Origin: Penium margaritaceum
Lineage: Eukaryota; Streptophyta; Zygnematophyceae; Desmidiales; Peniaceae
Reading direction: 5' to 3'
DNA: 64,000 bases
Assembly: GCA_023375785.1 (NCBI GenBank)
Contig: SZWC01006945.1
Span: 20,577 to 84,576, forward strand
In this document: positions 37,361 to 48,299 of the stretch, one piece after another
Layout: each line of letters opens with the position of its first letter
Numbering within the stretch: position 1 is the stretch's first letter
The notes under the pieces: model-generated
Told to the model about the DNA's origin: nothing
Database searches by the model: none
The model's input: the letters and a program-made list of their open reading frames with translations, nothing else
Program-made: the position numbers and the translations under genes

Positions 37361-38710
37361 TGTTGCATGCACAGCAGGGCTGTGCATGCCTGCTGGCCAA
37401 GCTTGGTCAGCAGCTGTGAAGTGCAAGCAAGAACTGTTGGGTTCTTGACCAGACCAGTCAGGATGGGGCTACATCTAACTGGACTATTGGGACCCTTTGC
37501 ATCAGCACATGCAAACAAAGCTCTGGAGCAGGGACCACCCTGCATCAGGTGGTGCATGCACGACTCAGCATTGCATCAACTACCACATGCACAACGGAGG
37601 AGCTGCATCAGCTACTACATGCATGAGTCTGCAGTTGCATCCAGAGCCAAGAGTGGGGACCGCCCTGCGTCAGCGGCAACATGCCCGACTCAGCAGCTAG
37701 GACCATGGCCAAGTTGCCAGCATTCAGGAAGCTTCTTTGAGGAGGAAGCCACGTGCCTTGGACTAGGAAGATTCCTTGAGGAGGCATCTACGACCTTGTA
37801 GCAGGAAGCTTCCTCTGGGCACAGGGCAACTCGTCAACTTGCCAAGATCCTAGTATAAAAGCAGACTAGACTTAGTCAGTCTAGTAACTCCAACAACTTC
37901 AACACAACTTCAGCAGCAACTCCATCGACTCTACTAGTTGCACCAGTAGTCCTCCTTTGCCAGAAAACTCCTAAGTCAAAGACTCTGCAGTCGCTCTCTC
38001 ACCTGAAGACCCATGTCATCCTTGCAGCCTTATGCCAGCCTGGGTTGGTGGACGCCCCTGACTACCTGAAAGCCTGACTACCTTGAAGAGATGGCCAGAC
38101 TACACCCAAGACTGGAGAGCAACCTTGCTACGGCTGCCTCTTTGGACATTGCTCATCTCTGACCAAGGAGCTATGTCTAGGCGTTGAACCCAGAGTTAGT
38201 GTCTGGCATCAGCTCTGCCTGTGCAGTGCTGATCGAGTCTAGAAGGACTCTGTTGGAGTTCCCCTCTATCAACCCAGTAAGCCTGGCAGCACTCTGCCAG
38301 CTTGGCTAGGAGGGTCAGAAGTCTTCTGTCGACCCAGTAATTCTGGCAATGGATGCCAGCGTGGAGAGGAGGCTGCCCTGAAAACTCGGAGGCCATTTCA
38401 CCTGATGTTACGGTGATCGTGCTTTAACCCTTGCAACGACAGCCTTGACGACCTAGGAAGGTGTTGCGCCCTTAGATGGGGTAGGTTGTGTCAGAGAATT
38501 GAGCTAAGCTGTGTTTTGTCACTATTTACGTGAACCATACTTGTACTTGACAGTCCTTCCAATTACAAGTTGGATTCCAGTCTTCTTCTTCCGCACATTG
38601 GAACACGGGGTTGGCTTGCTGGGCACAGAGATCCTGGAGAGGAGCAAGACCCCCTTGATGCATGAGAGCACGCGGTGACGTTGTCACTACAGGCTCCAAG
38701 AACCTCAACA
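37361..38710 (+). repeat. Orphan LTR (1,350 bp), copia-like
   Basis: It begins TGTTG and ends CAACA, a perfect 5-bp terminal inversion, and is followed immediately by a tRNA-iMet-type primer site. A TATA box (TATAAAAG) at 37854-37861 would place transcription start near 37,885, leaving an R-U5 region of some 800 bp. The U3 part is rich in CATGCA motifs and contains an imperfect direct repeat of about 46 bp (around 37,522 and 37,652, from GACCACCCTGC to ACTCAGCA). No second LTR is in the window, so the element's right end cannot be fixed. Confidence 0.8.
37854..37861 (+). promoter_or_regulatory. TATA box of the orphan LTR
   Basis: TATAAAAG stands about 490 bp into the LTR and is followed by an AC-rich leader of the type CTCCAACAACTTCAACAC, common downstream of plant TATA promoters. 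Confidence 0.6.
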
Positions 38711-38722
38711 TGGTATCAGAGC
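38711..38722 (+). other. Primer-binding site, tRNA-iMet type
   Basis: TGGTATCAGAGC directly abuts the LTR end (CTCAACA). This exact 12-mer is the familiar site of plant Ty1/copia elements, complementary to the 3' end of initiator tRNA-Met. Confidence 0.88.
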
Positions 38723-39339
38723 ACAAGGACGTGTGGATATGCTCAACATATGATTAGAGCAGCAGACGCATGCCGCTAGCAAGAAGCAGCAGTTATAGCT
38801 CAAGCTTCAAAGGATGACAACATCTGTCATCACTCATCGGTGGTAGGGTGAGCACGTGATGTGGTGACCCTGGAGATGTTGAGGATGCTCTGAGCAACCC
38901 TCAATGTGGAGAGCCTACATGTGGACTCTCAATAGTTGAATGGCCTCTCAGCGCCAAGCTTGTGCATGCACCAAGGATGTGGTCCAATGAGAGAGCAAAC
39001 AGTAGTTGAGGCGACAAAGCGCTCAAGAGAGGAGGCGCTTCGAACAAGGGCACGCCACGACAACATGCGTGCAAATGGAGTCTTGTGGAGAAAGTTGATT
39101 GACACAAGTTTTGAAGCTCACCGTCCACAGCTTCAGGAGTAGTTGTCCAGGTTTAGTAGAAGGTGCATCTGTAGCATCAGCTTCAACTGGCAAAACTACC
39201 ATTGTTCAACTACAAAATTCCCACAGGCAAATATGGCAAAGATTATGCCACAAATTCTCATTCAAGTTCAGATTCCAGTGCTACAATCCGCAACTTCAGG
39301 TATGACGTTGCGGATTGTAGCACTGGAGTTACAATTGCA
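38723..39339 (+). mobile_element. Internal leader of the orphan-LTR element, no recognised gag or pol
   Basis: Downstream of the primer site only short frames occur, for example a basic stretch EATKRSREEALRTRARHD around 39,000. No nucleocapsid knuckle, protease or polymerase motif is visible before the sequence changes character near 39,340. The element is broken or of a non-coding, large-leader kind. It contains the hairpin at 39,274-39,327. Confidence 0.4.
39274..39327. repeat. Perfect 21-bp inverted repeat with 12-nt loop
   Basis: The left arm (39274-39294, centred on AGTGCTACAATCCGC) and the right arm (39307-39327) are exact reverse complements over 21 bp. The 12 bases between them are TTCAGGTATGAC. 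No mismatch is present, in contrast with the decay of the surrounding sequence. Confidence 0.92.
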
Positions 39340-39780
39340 TCAGTGACAATAGTAGTAGCAACATCATAGTCGTCGCCATGTCTTTGCAACAATAGCTACA
39401 ACAGTAGTAGTTACAACAACAGTAGCAGCTGTGATAACAGCAATAGCAACTCTAACCGCATAGGCACTATTGTATCCTCGACAGTACAACGGTAGTAATA
39501 GCCCCAAGATTTGTAGCAGAAGCCAAACTTTGCAATTATAGCCCCGTTAGTGACACCATCCACAACAATCGTAACAAGCGTAACAACAAAAACAATTGTG
39601 ACATCCACAGTGTAAGAGGAGCAACAGTGCACACGGTTCCAGCCAAAGTAACAGAAAAATTGGCAACGGTAAGTTTAGAAGGAGGTGAAACTCCACGACC
39701 ACAGCATTTATTCTGACAGCAACTACAGTAGTCACAATGGCATCAACAGTAGCAACTGTAGCACCATCTGCCACTTAGGG
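39340..39780. repeat. Low-complexity tract of degenerate CAA/CAG/GTA triplets
   Basis: Runs such as ACAACAGTAGTAGTTACAAC and AGCAGCTGTGATAACAGCAA repeat loosely with a three-base rhythm. The reverse strand reads as Val/Leu-rich frames, which I take as by-products. It may be an eroded microsatellite or an Asn/Ser-rich coding linker of a retroelement. Confidence 0.5.
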
Positions 39781-40499
39781 TTGTAACACCAGCTCCGTGC
39801 GATACCATTCATGACAATGCCGCAAAGTGAAGTCCTGGCCGCACTACAGCTTTGTGAGTATAGAAATTGCGATTATATCAAGGTCATTAATGAATTTTTT
39901 ATGATATCACAGCTCAATTTAGTGTTCGTGGATTTGCTAGCCCACCTCGGGTAAAGCATCATAGACCTTGACCGCAATCACCAACTCTAACTTCTAGTTT
40001 TCCATGGGGTTAAACACCAATTCATCGACATTGATAAGGCATTGTAGAGCATGATCCAAATGTGGGTACGGTAATGACCAAAACACACCGTTGTTAGTGG
40101 CAGTGAGGAGCTGCAAGTCTCAACGGCCTTTGGACTGGTTATGAGCACTTCCTGTGTCTATTGATTGGAGATATTCCAAAAAGTACATGAAGAAGATTTA
40201 TTTGCTGACATGCACGGAGCATGTTCCTAGATGGGCCACCAGTTATCGTATCGGCATGCGTACAACCAACACATCAAGATCCTTGATGAGGGATTATCTC
40301 ACAACCTTGGAGGATTTCTACCTTTCGTTGTGTCCCCTATCACTCTCACAATTGGCAAGGTCACTTGAAAAATGATTTGTTTTCCTATGCCACCGTGGAT
40401 GTCACAACCATGCGGCAATAAATCTTACGGTCTTAAGCTGCCACGATTGGCAAAATCACGTTGTAGAAAACATCATTTTCTATGCCGCCACAATCAGCA
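39781..40499. other. Unassigned, probably the interior of fossil element C
   Basis: No recognisable gene. The right-hand hundred bases lead without a break into sequence that matches the B-family leader, so part of this stretch probably belongs to the same old minus-strand element. I could not identify any protein domain in it. Confidence 0.3.
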
Positions 40500-40708
40500 C
40501 AAACATGTGTTTTCTTTGTAATACCCCTAAGTCATGACTCATGACTCTTCCTAGCATGTAGAACGTAGGAAAACAAAAAACACGAGAAAGCACACAAGGT
40601 GACTGAGGATAACTCAATGAGTAAGGGGGAGGATGGATAACTCTTGTCTAGGTCTTGTTTTCCTTCACACTCCTCCCTCACTTCTCTTGTCTCCTTTTCG
40701 TGTAATAA
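40500..40708 (-). mobile_element. Left part of fossil element C leader (B-like family)
   Basis: The run GTCATGACTC, CCTAG, GTAGGAAAACA and CACTCCTCCCTCACTTCTCT parallels 48,320-48,500 in element B. It stops at the 5' target copy of element A, and its continuation lies on the other side of A at 53,099. The element is old and broken. Confidence 0.6.
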
Positions 40709-41481
40709 TGTAAGCCGGACAGTACCAATGGCAATGATTACGGCCTGAGGATTCCTTCAATATACAATCTTACTATGGATTAAGAATCTACAGGAAAAAC
40801 CGTGCGAGATTGAACCAAGAACGGGGTCGATCCATTAAGAATTGAGGAAGTTACGCCCGGCCAGAGGTTTGACCGGCTGAGGGGAAAATGGTGACGAGAA
40901 ATCGTCCCCTCGGAAGGACCAAGGCTCAACCCTCGGAAGACCCAACAAGGCCAAAGCGCACCTTAGGGCCCAGATATTCAATGATTTAAGGATCATTGAA
41001 GGCCAATGGTGCTTCGGAATGGCAGCCCGGTGTGTTATGACCAGAAAGGGTGCTTCGAGCGGCCGTCACCGCCGCTACTGGTGCTGCCAGCGGCAGATTG
41101 CCATGGTTAATGGAAACGGCCATATCTCGGCCATTCCTTCACAAAATGATGTGATTATTGGTGCATTGGAAAGACGAGAAGACAATCTACGTGATGATGA
41201 GGCAATAACACTCACCCCAGGCCCTTATGGAGCCACGCACGGCTCAGCGACCTCGGGTCGCCTATGATGGGTCATCATGGACATATAGCATTGTACGTTG
41301 ACACTTAAGTAACAAGTACAGTTTACTCCCACTGTGCCACACGTGTTTCCTTCCTCCCCCAAGATGACCCTACGCTTCTGCAAACCCGAGAAGGTGTGCA
41401 CCGGCCTCCCCTTGGTCGTCGTTGCCGCCGGTTGGTGCCTACACAATCCCGTTGAGGCTAGCACACCACGCTTGGTTCACA
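40709..41481 (+). repeat. 5' LTR of element A
   Basis: It runs from TGTAAGCCGGACAG to GGTTCACA and matches 52331-53098 along its length, including GAATTGAGGAAGTTACGCCC and CGCCGCTA with GTGCTGCCAGCGGC. Confidence 0.9.
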
Positions 41482-41483
41482 CT

Positions 41484-41497
41484 AGGTATAAGAGCCA
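41484..41497 (+). other. Primer-binding site of element A (diverged tRNA-iMet type)
   Basis: AGGTATAAGAGCC, two to three bases after the LTR end, is one change from the core of the usual initiator-Met site (GGTATCAGAGCC). Confidence 0.6.
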
Positions 41498-41639
41498 CCC
41501 TTGGCTCAGGGGCACAATCTTCTACGTGGCAACCTTTCCTGGTCAACGTACACCAGCACGCATCTTGTCTCTTTGGAAGATCCGTGCCCAAGGCTTATCA
41601 TGCACTCCGGTGGCAAGGCGGTAGCCAGAGGACCCGTCG

Positions 41640-42720
41640 AGGACGAAGTTGTACCGGGCGCAGAGATGGCTTCATTCAGCACGTTCTGGATGGCCGTGGC
41701 ATTTGACGCGCAAGGTGAAGTAACAGCAGCCGCAGCTTTGCAGAATTTTCTCACCGACATGCAGGTCAAGATGGACCTGTTGGAGAAGAAAAACATGTAC
41801 CTCAATCAAGAGCTCATGAAGCGTCCAGTACCACAGCAGTGGCAGTTGCCATCGCAAACGTACCTGCGGTGGGCTTCCCGAGCCGGCCCAAGCCGGAACC
41901 GTTCGACCCATCAAAGATAGATAGACCAGCTCCGCATGCTTGGATACTCGGACTAGAGCTGTACCTCACCATCATCGGCGTAGATACCTCAAGGTAAGAG
42001 GCGTGTCCCAACTATGCCGTGGTGCTGTTGAGAGGGGCATTGATGGATTGGTGAGCCGACGTGATGCGGTCCAATCGACACGGTAGTGGAGCAGCAATGG
42101 TTGTCGACATTGCGGCCACGACCAGAATCTCAACCCCATCGGCTCCAACATGTAGCAGTGACGACCCTACCCTGCAGTGGCTGACCTTACGGAAGGATTT
42201 CACGGAGTCGTTCGTCAAGCGCTTCACCGTGGGCGACGTGAAGAACAACGTGCGCGCCAAGCTGCGTCGGCTTCACCAAATTGGCGGCGTCGACGACTAC
42301 ACCTGCAGGTTTTGTGAGATCGTAGCCAGTTGTGGCTTTGACTCTCACAAATTGTACTTCCTCTACAGTAACGGCCTCAAGAATGACGCCCGTGCTTTGA
42401 CAGTGATGCACGATCTCAACGACGACGTGCCAGGGATGATTGTAGCAACAGAGCGGTAGGACTCGTGTGTGCAATAGGCTCATGCCAACAGCCACAAATA
42501 TCTTTGAGGTGGTTATGGCAAGCGGCCCAGGAGCGAGGACACGTCCATGGAGATTGGAGCGTTGTAGTAGTACAATTGCTAAAATTGTGGCAAGCCTGGC
42601 GACATTGTGTACAATTTTCGAAGTCCAAAGAAGGGCGATGGCAAGGGTAGGCGGCAAGGGAAGGGGAAGCAAGCCACGAAGGAAGCAGAGAAAGCAACAA
42701 AGGAGTCAGGAAATGCTGAA
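41640..42720 (+). mobile_element. Element A gag region (fossil)
   Basis: Recognisable parts in order are a coiled segment (LTDMQVKMDLLEKKN, about 41,755), the capsid-type stretch FVKRFTVGDVKNNVRAKLRR with QIGGVDDYTCRFCEI (about 42,210-42,330), and a zinc-knuckle-like NCGKPGDIV near 42,580 followed by a Lys/Gly-rich tail. The role would be particle assembly and RNA binding. The region is broken and serves here only to type the element. Confidence 0.75.
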
Positions 42721-42829
42721 AGTTGGGAGTAGATGGCGTTCCTCCTGGCTCCTCTCAACCCAAACCGCCAGTTGACCGTCCAGCCAAACGCCTTGCGGCA
42801 ATTAAGTGGGTTTCAGAGATCAAGGCATC

Positions 42830-43190
42830 GGATGTGGGATATGAGGAGGAGCAGCCCACACTTCTCTTAGAGGCGCGAGTGAAAGGCGTCAAGGAGAAGG
42901 TGGGGATTCTGCTGGATTGTGGCACGAGCAACAGTTTTGTGAGCATGGAGTGTGCTCAAAAGTGGGGCCTTGCCCCCACGAGCAAGAAGCGGACCGCTAA
43001 CCAAGTGGATAGTACAATTGAACTCGGGTACCCAGCCCGTCCCCTCTCCATTTGCTTGGGGAAGCTTTGAACAACGACCGTATACCGGGTGTTCCCGATG
43101 AAGGATTACAATGTGATCCTTGGTCGTGACTTCCTCCACAAGTACAACCCCACCGTCAATTGGGAGGCACGCACCGTATGAGTCAAGCTC
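42830..43190 (+). mobile_element. Element A protease region (fossil)
   Basis: Retroviral-type aspartic protease signature ILLDCGTSNSFVS near 42,905 and the downstream motif YNVILGRDFLHKYNPTVNW near 43,110. This pair is standard for Ty3/gypsy elements, where the protease releases the polyprotein parts. Confidence 0.82.
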
Positions 43191-43591
43191 GGAGACAACG
43201 AGTATCCCCTGCCTACGTGGTCCGAGGAAGAGGCCACAAAGGAGGAGACTTGGGAGGAAGAACTACCGCAACAGTCGGTGCCTCGCAAGGAGGAATCGGC
43301 ATCATTGATGATGAACTTGGTGTAGCTAAAGTGTGAAATTTGGAAAAAGGAGTTATTTTTTTTGGCATTCGTACGAGACGTGGAGGACAATTTTGACGAG
43401 CCACAGGATGTGGCGCCTGCTGTGGTGCATGGGGCAACTCATGAGCAGTTGGGAGCCCAAGGCAAGTTTGCCGCGGTGCCCGAGGGGCTTCGGAAGGTGT
43501 GTACAATGTTTGAGGACGTGTTCCCCGACAGCCTCCAGGCGGGTCTGCCATCGAAGCGGGACGTAGACCATCGCATCAACCTCAAACCTGG

Positions 43592-44504
43592 TGTAACGGG
43601 TCGAGTCCCCAGCTCCTGCTCTGAGGTCATCGTCGGAGTTCGCAGAATGGCGATCTTAGTCCACGTCAGGGGTTTACCCCCTTTGCAGGAATAAGGGGCA
43701 ATCGTCATCAACGACCCAGAGCAGGGAGAATCAAATATTTCAAGTCTCCGGAGGCTCATTTCCGTTTTTAACCAAACCCCTCATTTTGGGACCCAAACCG
43801 GGGGTTTTTACCTCAAACTCGTGTGTTTGCATGAGTTACCCTACGGCTCTTGGATTTCGATATTAATGGTTTTTCAAGTTGATTGAATGCGATACACTTT
43901 TTCGTTCAATGAACTATACATACCATATAAATAATTGAACTTGAATTTCATGTGAAAGGCTAAGGGATTTCAAACTTCAATGGTGTCTCTCTACATGTAA
44001 AACGTTGAAATCAAGGTAATATTTGATGCAGATTCGATCATTAAGGACTACCAAAATAATTCAAACCTGAAAAATCTCGTCTAATTCATAGATTTCACAA
44101 TTCACAATTTTCCATTTGTTGAAATCCAAGAGCAGTAGGGTAACTTGTTCATTTTATGTCAAATTTCTTCGCGAACAAACTTGGATTTACCTTTTGCCGT
44201 TATGGCGCAAAATCGTCGCGTGCAAGGCACACTGGCAGTTTTGTGCCAGTCCTCTCGTCCTCACCCTTGCTTCCCCTATCCCTTGTCCTCGCTTGCTTGT
44301 TTGCAAGGAGGGCGAGGGGGGGCGAGGGCACGAGGCCATGAGGCCTCACCCTCAAGGCCCTTGTTGCCCCTCAGCCGCAATCGGCGGCTGGCGGCCGGCC
44401 AGTGAAGTGCTGGCCGATGGCCATCCTTCGCTGAGGCGAGTGGTGGTGCGCAACCACCCCTCGCTTCAGCGAGGAGGGAGGGCTGAACCGGCCCTCCCGC
44501 TATA
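43592..44504 (-). repeat. 3' LTR of element B, with MITE inside
   Basis: It runs TGTAACGGGTCGAG to CCCGCTATA on the plus strand. It parallels 49005-49613 throughout, apart from the MITE at 43,839-44,140. Several differences from the other LTR are C to T or G to A, as expected for methylated DNA. Confidence 0.92.
43839..44140. mobile_element. 302-bp MITE related to the pogo-like element at 26,422
   Basis: Terminal inverted repeats CCCTACGGCTCTTGGATTTC (43839-43858) and its complement at 44121-44140 differ at one base. TA dinucleotides at 43837-43838 and 44141-44142 are the target copies. The first 75 bases match the reverse complement of the right end of the pogo-like element; the last 90 or so, reversed, match its left end (ATTGTGAATTGTGAAATC against ATTGTGAATTAAAAAATC). 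The interior is AT-rich and non-coding. It is thus best read as an internally deleted, non-autonomous relative mobilised by that transposase family. Confidence 0.92.
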
Positions 44505-44819
44505 TTCCTCCCCACTCATTATGAACCGTCTCGGTTCATGAACAACAAGTAGGATTGTCAGTCAGTGAATCATCACCATTGTGAAAGAAAACTGATGATT
44601 TCTATCACCAGCTAGACATAAACACGTCCATGGTACTTCAACCTAAGCTGCAGCTTGTAGGCCAGCATGGCTAGCGGTCTTCCCCCTTTAGGCTGGAGCA
44701 TTCGGACGAAAACCATGTTGGGCATCCCCAACTTCCTATGGTCGCTGACCATGAATGCTTCCTTGTGGGAATATTGATTACTTTTTCCGTGTTCAGGTGG
44801 TACCCCCTACCACGCATTG

Positions 44820-45350
44820 ACCTGTGCGAGCTGCAAGCTCGCTCCAGTACTCGTTGACCACCCCTGTGGTCAACCGAGATTCGGGCTCCCATGAATAATG
44901 TTTAGGTCCACAACCGGCCCAATGAACGAGGTACTCCCTAATAACGCGCAACTAAAGAGTACGCTCTCAGTGCTGGAGTAGGTGAAGGACCTCGTATTGG
45001 CCGTCGGTAGCAAGGATTGCTAGCGGTGGCTGAACGGTTCCGTCTGTCGTGTATGGACCAAGTAGGCTCACATGAAACACGTCATGCATCTTCATACTCG
45101 GCGAAAGTAGCAATTGGTATGCCACTGGCCGGATGCGTGCCACAATGGGAAACGACCCAATCCACTTCTATAGAAGTTTTCTTGCCCCTGGCGACTTTAG
45201 CCGAAGGTATATAGTGCGAAGTAGCACTTTGTCACCGATGTCAAACGAGACCTCCCGGCGACCTTTGTCGGCATATGCCTTTTTTTTGCTGCTGAGCTGC
45301 TTGAAGGTGACCCTTCGCCTCCTGTAACAAGGAGTCGATGCGCTCGGCAA
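44820..45350 (-). mobile_element. Element B integrase C-terminus and chromodomain (fossil)
   Basis: KKKAYADKGRREVSFDIGDKVLL is the usual SH3-like region after the integrase core, followed by MHDVFHVSLLGPY, and then by YLVHWAGC and YSWEPESRL, a chromodomain. In this family the chromodomain is thought to guide integration to heterochromatin. Confidence 0.75.
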
Positions 45351-45369
45351 AGGCTTGAGCGGAAGGAAC

Positions 45370-46245
45370 CTACCCTCCTATACTCCCACTCTTCACCAAT
45401 GAAGAGGGTACCACTGGATGCCGACCACTGTTCAACACGAACGTTGTGAACTCGTTCACCGAGTTTTTCACCGCAAACTCTGCCGGTTCTAGGAATTCTT
45501 CCCAATCATGCATGATATGGTCCATGTATATGTGGAGCATCTGCTCCAGAGTGCAATTCATGCGCTGTGTTTGTCCGTCAGTTTGAGGGTGAATTGTTGT
45601 TGACATTCGCGACTCAGTGCCGAAGTACTCGTGCATCTTTTGCCAGAACTTAGTAGAAAATGTTTTATCTCAATCGGTGATAATGCGCAATGGCAAGCCG
45701 TGGTACTTTACAACACCCTCAAAGAAGAGACAATCGTTCTCCTTTCTGTTCACATTAGTGGTTGTAGGAATGAAGGGCGTCATCTTCAGCAAAAGATCCA
45801 CAACCACTAGCATAGCATCGTGGCCACGGGTTGTGTCCAAAAGACGAGTAAGAAAGTCCATGCTGACGCACTCCCATGGAATCCTAGGGATGGGAAGCTG
45901 TAGGAGGAGTCTAGCAGGATTCTTGTTACTAGCCTTATTCTGAAGACATGGGTCGCATGTCATGCAATACTTACGGACATAGACACTCCATCCTGGCCAC
46001 CAATAGTGGTCCGAGAGTGTCTGTCCGGTTATTCGGGGTCCCACCTGTGACCTGCGACCGGCGGGTCGTGGAACTGGGAGATAACCTTTGCTTGAAGGTC
46101 TCCTGAGTTTGGCACTACAACTTGTTCTCCATGCCAGAAGATTCATGCGGCCTCCACCAAGTCGTACTTGTCCAGATTTTGAGAGTCTTGAAACAAAGAA
46201 TCCACATAGCATCCCATCCAGATCCTGTTTACAAAACCGTTGCAA
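45370..46245 (-). mobile_element. Element B integrase core (fossil)
   Basis: The H2C2-type end YCMTCDPCLQNKA, the core start WECVSMDFLTRL with DAMLVVVD, and the later TIHPQTDGQTQRMN near 45,590 are standard for gypsy integrase. Confidence 0.82.
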
Positions 46246-46249
46246 TGGA

Positions 46250-46700
46250 TGATCTCTCGTGGTGGTTGCCGTAGAGGTTCAGGGGGATTTGGTGATTGTA
46301 CTGTTGATTTTGTTGTGGTTATAAAACACCCACCAACCTCGGTGGTCGCTCTAATTTCCACAGGCTGTCGGCTTAGTGGATCGGCCACATTGATGCGTCT
46401 TGGCAGATATTCCCATGTGAACGAGAATTGGCTTAGGTATTCGCTCCAACACGCCTATCATCCTGACAAGTTTGGTTGCTTTTGGAAAAACATTAATGGA
46501 TTGTGGTCGGTCACGACCATCACACCCCCTTCAGCACCCTTGAGGTAGCAACGCCACATATTGAAAGCATGTACTACCGCAAGGAGCTCTTGATCCCCAG
46601 TCGTGTACTGCGTTTCCGCAAGGATGAGCTTCCGGCTCTCATACGGAACTCGGTGACCGTTTTGCATGAGGACGGCTCTGAGTCCTACTACCGACACATC
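46250..46700 (-). mobile_element. Element B RNase H region (fossil)
   Basis: Minus-strand phrases VPYESRKLILAETQYTTGDQ, ELLAVVHAFNMWRCYLKGA and VVTDHNPLMFFQKQPNLSG are the usual gypsy RNase H signature that precedes the integrase. Confidence 0.85.
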
Positions 46701-46849
46701 ACATCAAAACTCCCACGGTTGCAATGGATCTGGAAGAGCTAGGATGGGCGCAGTGGATAGACACTCTTTGACTTTGAGAAAATTGTTCCCGCAATCAGAT
46801 GTCCACTCCCAATGCACGTCCTTTTGCGTGAGCCTGGTTAGAGGTGCTA

Positions 46850-47740
46850 CTAGGGTCGAATACCCTTGCATAAACTGTCAAAAGTAGTTTGCAAGGCCGA
46901 GGAAGACAAAATCTGCCCAACATTTTTGCGACGTGGCCAGTCTACAACGGCTTGGACCTTTCGTGGGTTGACACGGATGCCATCCTTCCTAACAATGTGT
47001 CCAAGATATTCGAGCTCATCTTGTGCAAAAATGCACTTGCTCACTTTTGCATATAACTTCTGTTCCCGAAGGATTGCGAGAACATCGCGTACATGTTTTA
47101 TGTGCTCTTCCATTGATTTGGAGAAAACCATGATGTCATTCGCCTAAACCAAGACAAACCGTCTGAGTTGCTTGGCAAACGTTCGGTTCATTTCTCGTTG
47201 GAAGGTTACAGGGGTATTTGTTAGCCTAAAGCATAACACTCGGAACTGATAGTGTCCCATGTGCATTCAAAATGCGGTCCTAGGCACATCATCTTCTGTG
47301 ATGTGGATTTGATGGTACCCTTGAGACAAATCCAAGGACGAATATACTTTTGCGCCTTGGAATTGGTCGAAAAGGTCCTCAATCCGCAGTAAGGGGAATC
47401 AATTTTTTCACCGTCAGCTTGTTCAATGCCCGGTAATACAAGCACATGCGTAAACCATCATCCTTTTTGTTCACAAAAAGAACCACACCGTACAGCAAGC
47501 TACTGGGCTCAATCCACCCCTTTTCAAGGTACTATTTGATTTTGCGTTCGGCCTCTGCTGGACTAAGGCGATACATGGGTCTTAACGGAGGAGTTGCCTC
47601 CGGTTGCAGCGAAATTGTGTGGTCCATGTGTCTTTCTGGTGAAATCCCAGCCGGTGGGTCTTGGGATACATCCAAGAACTCTGCAAATAGAGATATGATC
47701 TCTTGTGGTGTGTCCTCCTTCACGTCGTCCTCCACTTTCT
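46850..47740 (-). mobile_element. Element B reverse transcriptase (fossil)
   Basis: PPLRPMYRLSPAEAERKIK near 47,560 opens the domain. MVFSKSMEEHIKHVRDVLAI and LEYLGHIVRKDGIRVNPRKV near 46,950-47,130 are its palm/thumb part. The order matches the family. Confidence 0.85.
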
Positions 47741-47899
47741 ACAGCCGAGCCAAGAAGTATCGACAACCTTGTCAAACACGTCTCTTGACCTGCATCACAG
47801 AAAAGCTGGCATGGACTTTGAATCGGGTCGGTGATTATTTCGTACTCGTAATCAACGTAAAGCGGCGTTGACCTTTTCGGAGGATCAAACGCTTTGATT

Positions 47900-48293
47900 C
47901 AAAGCACATTAGAGCCTTGTTGTCACGGAGCCAGGGATCGCCTAGCACCACGTAAAACGGCTCAAGAAGGTTGAGTACCTTCAATGTGACACTCTGTGTG
48001 TACCCTTGAATGCAAGTTTTTGCTTAACAAGTACCAATCATGGGTACCTTGCGGTTGTCATCGACAACAACTGCGCCATTCAAAGGCACGTACTTCAAGC
48101 CAACCTGTCGGGTATATCCAAGGCTAAAAAAAGAGCCGTCTTCTACAGTGTCAGCAAGTACGTTCACAGGAGCACCAGCTAGGTGTCCTTTGAACTGCAT
48201 CATAATGTTGCCTCCACTCTTCCAAGTGAACAGACTCGACAACGGCAAGCCGAGTTTGTGATAAACACCGAATCCGTACGACGGCCGTCGCAC
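47900..48293 (-). mobile_element. Element B protease region (fossil)
   Basis: GHLAGAPVNVLADTV with VGLKYVPL matches the start of a gypsy aspartic protease. It lies directly downstream of the leader, with no gag visible between. Confidence 0.6.
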
Positions 48294-48299
48294 AAGGTT

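Noticed and set aside
37367-37801. A 144-codon plus-strand frame at the start of the orphan LTR.
   Set aside because: It lies entirely in U3 of the LTR, is rich in CATGCA repeats and has no domain.
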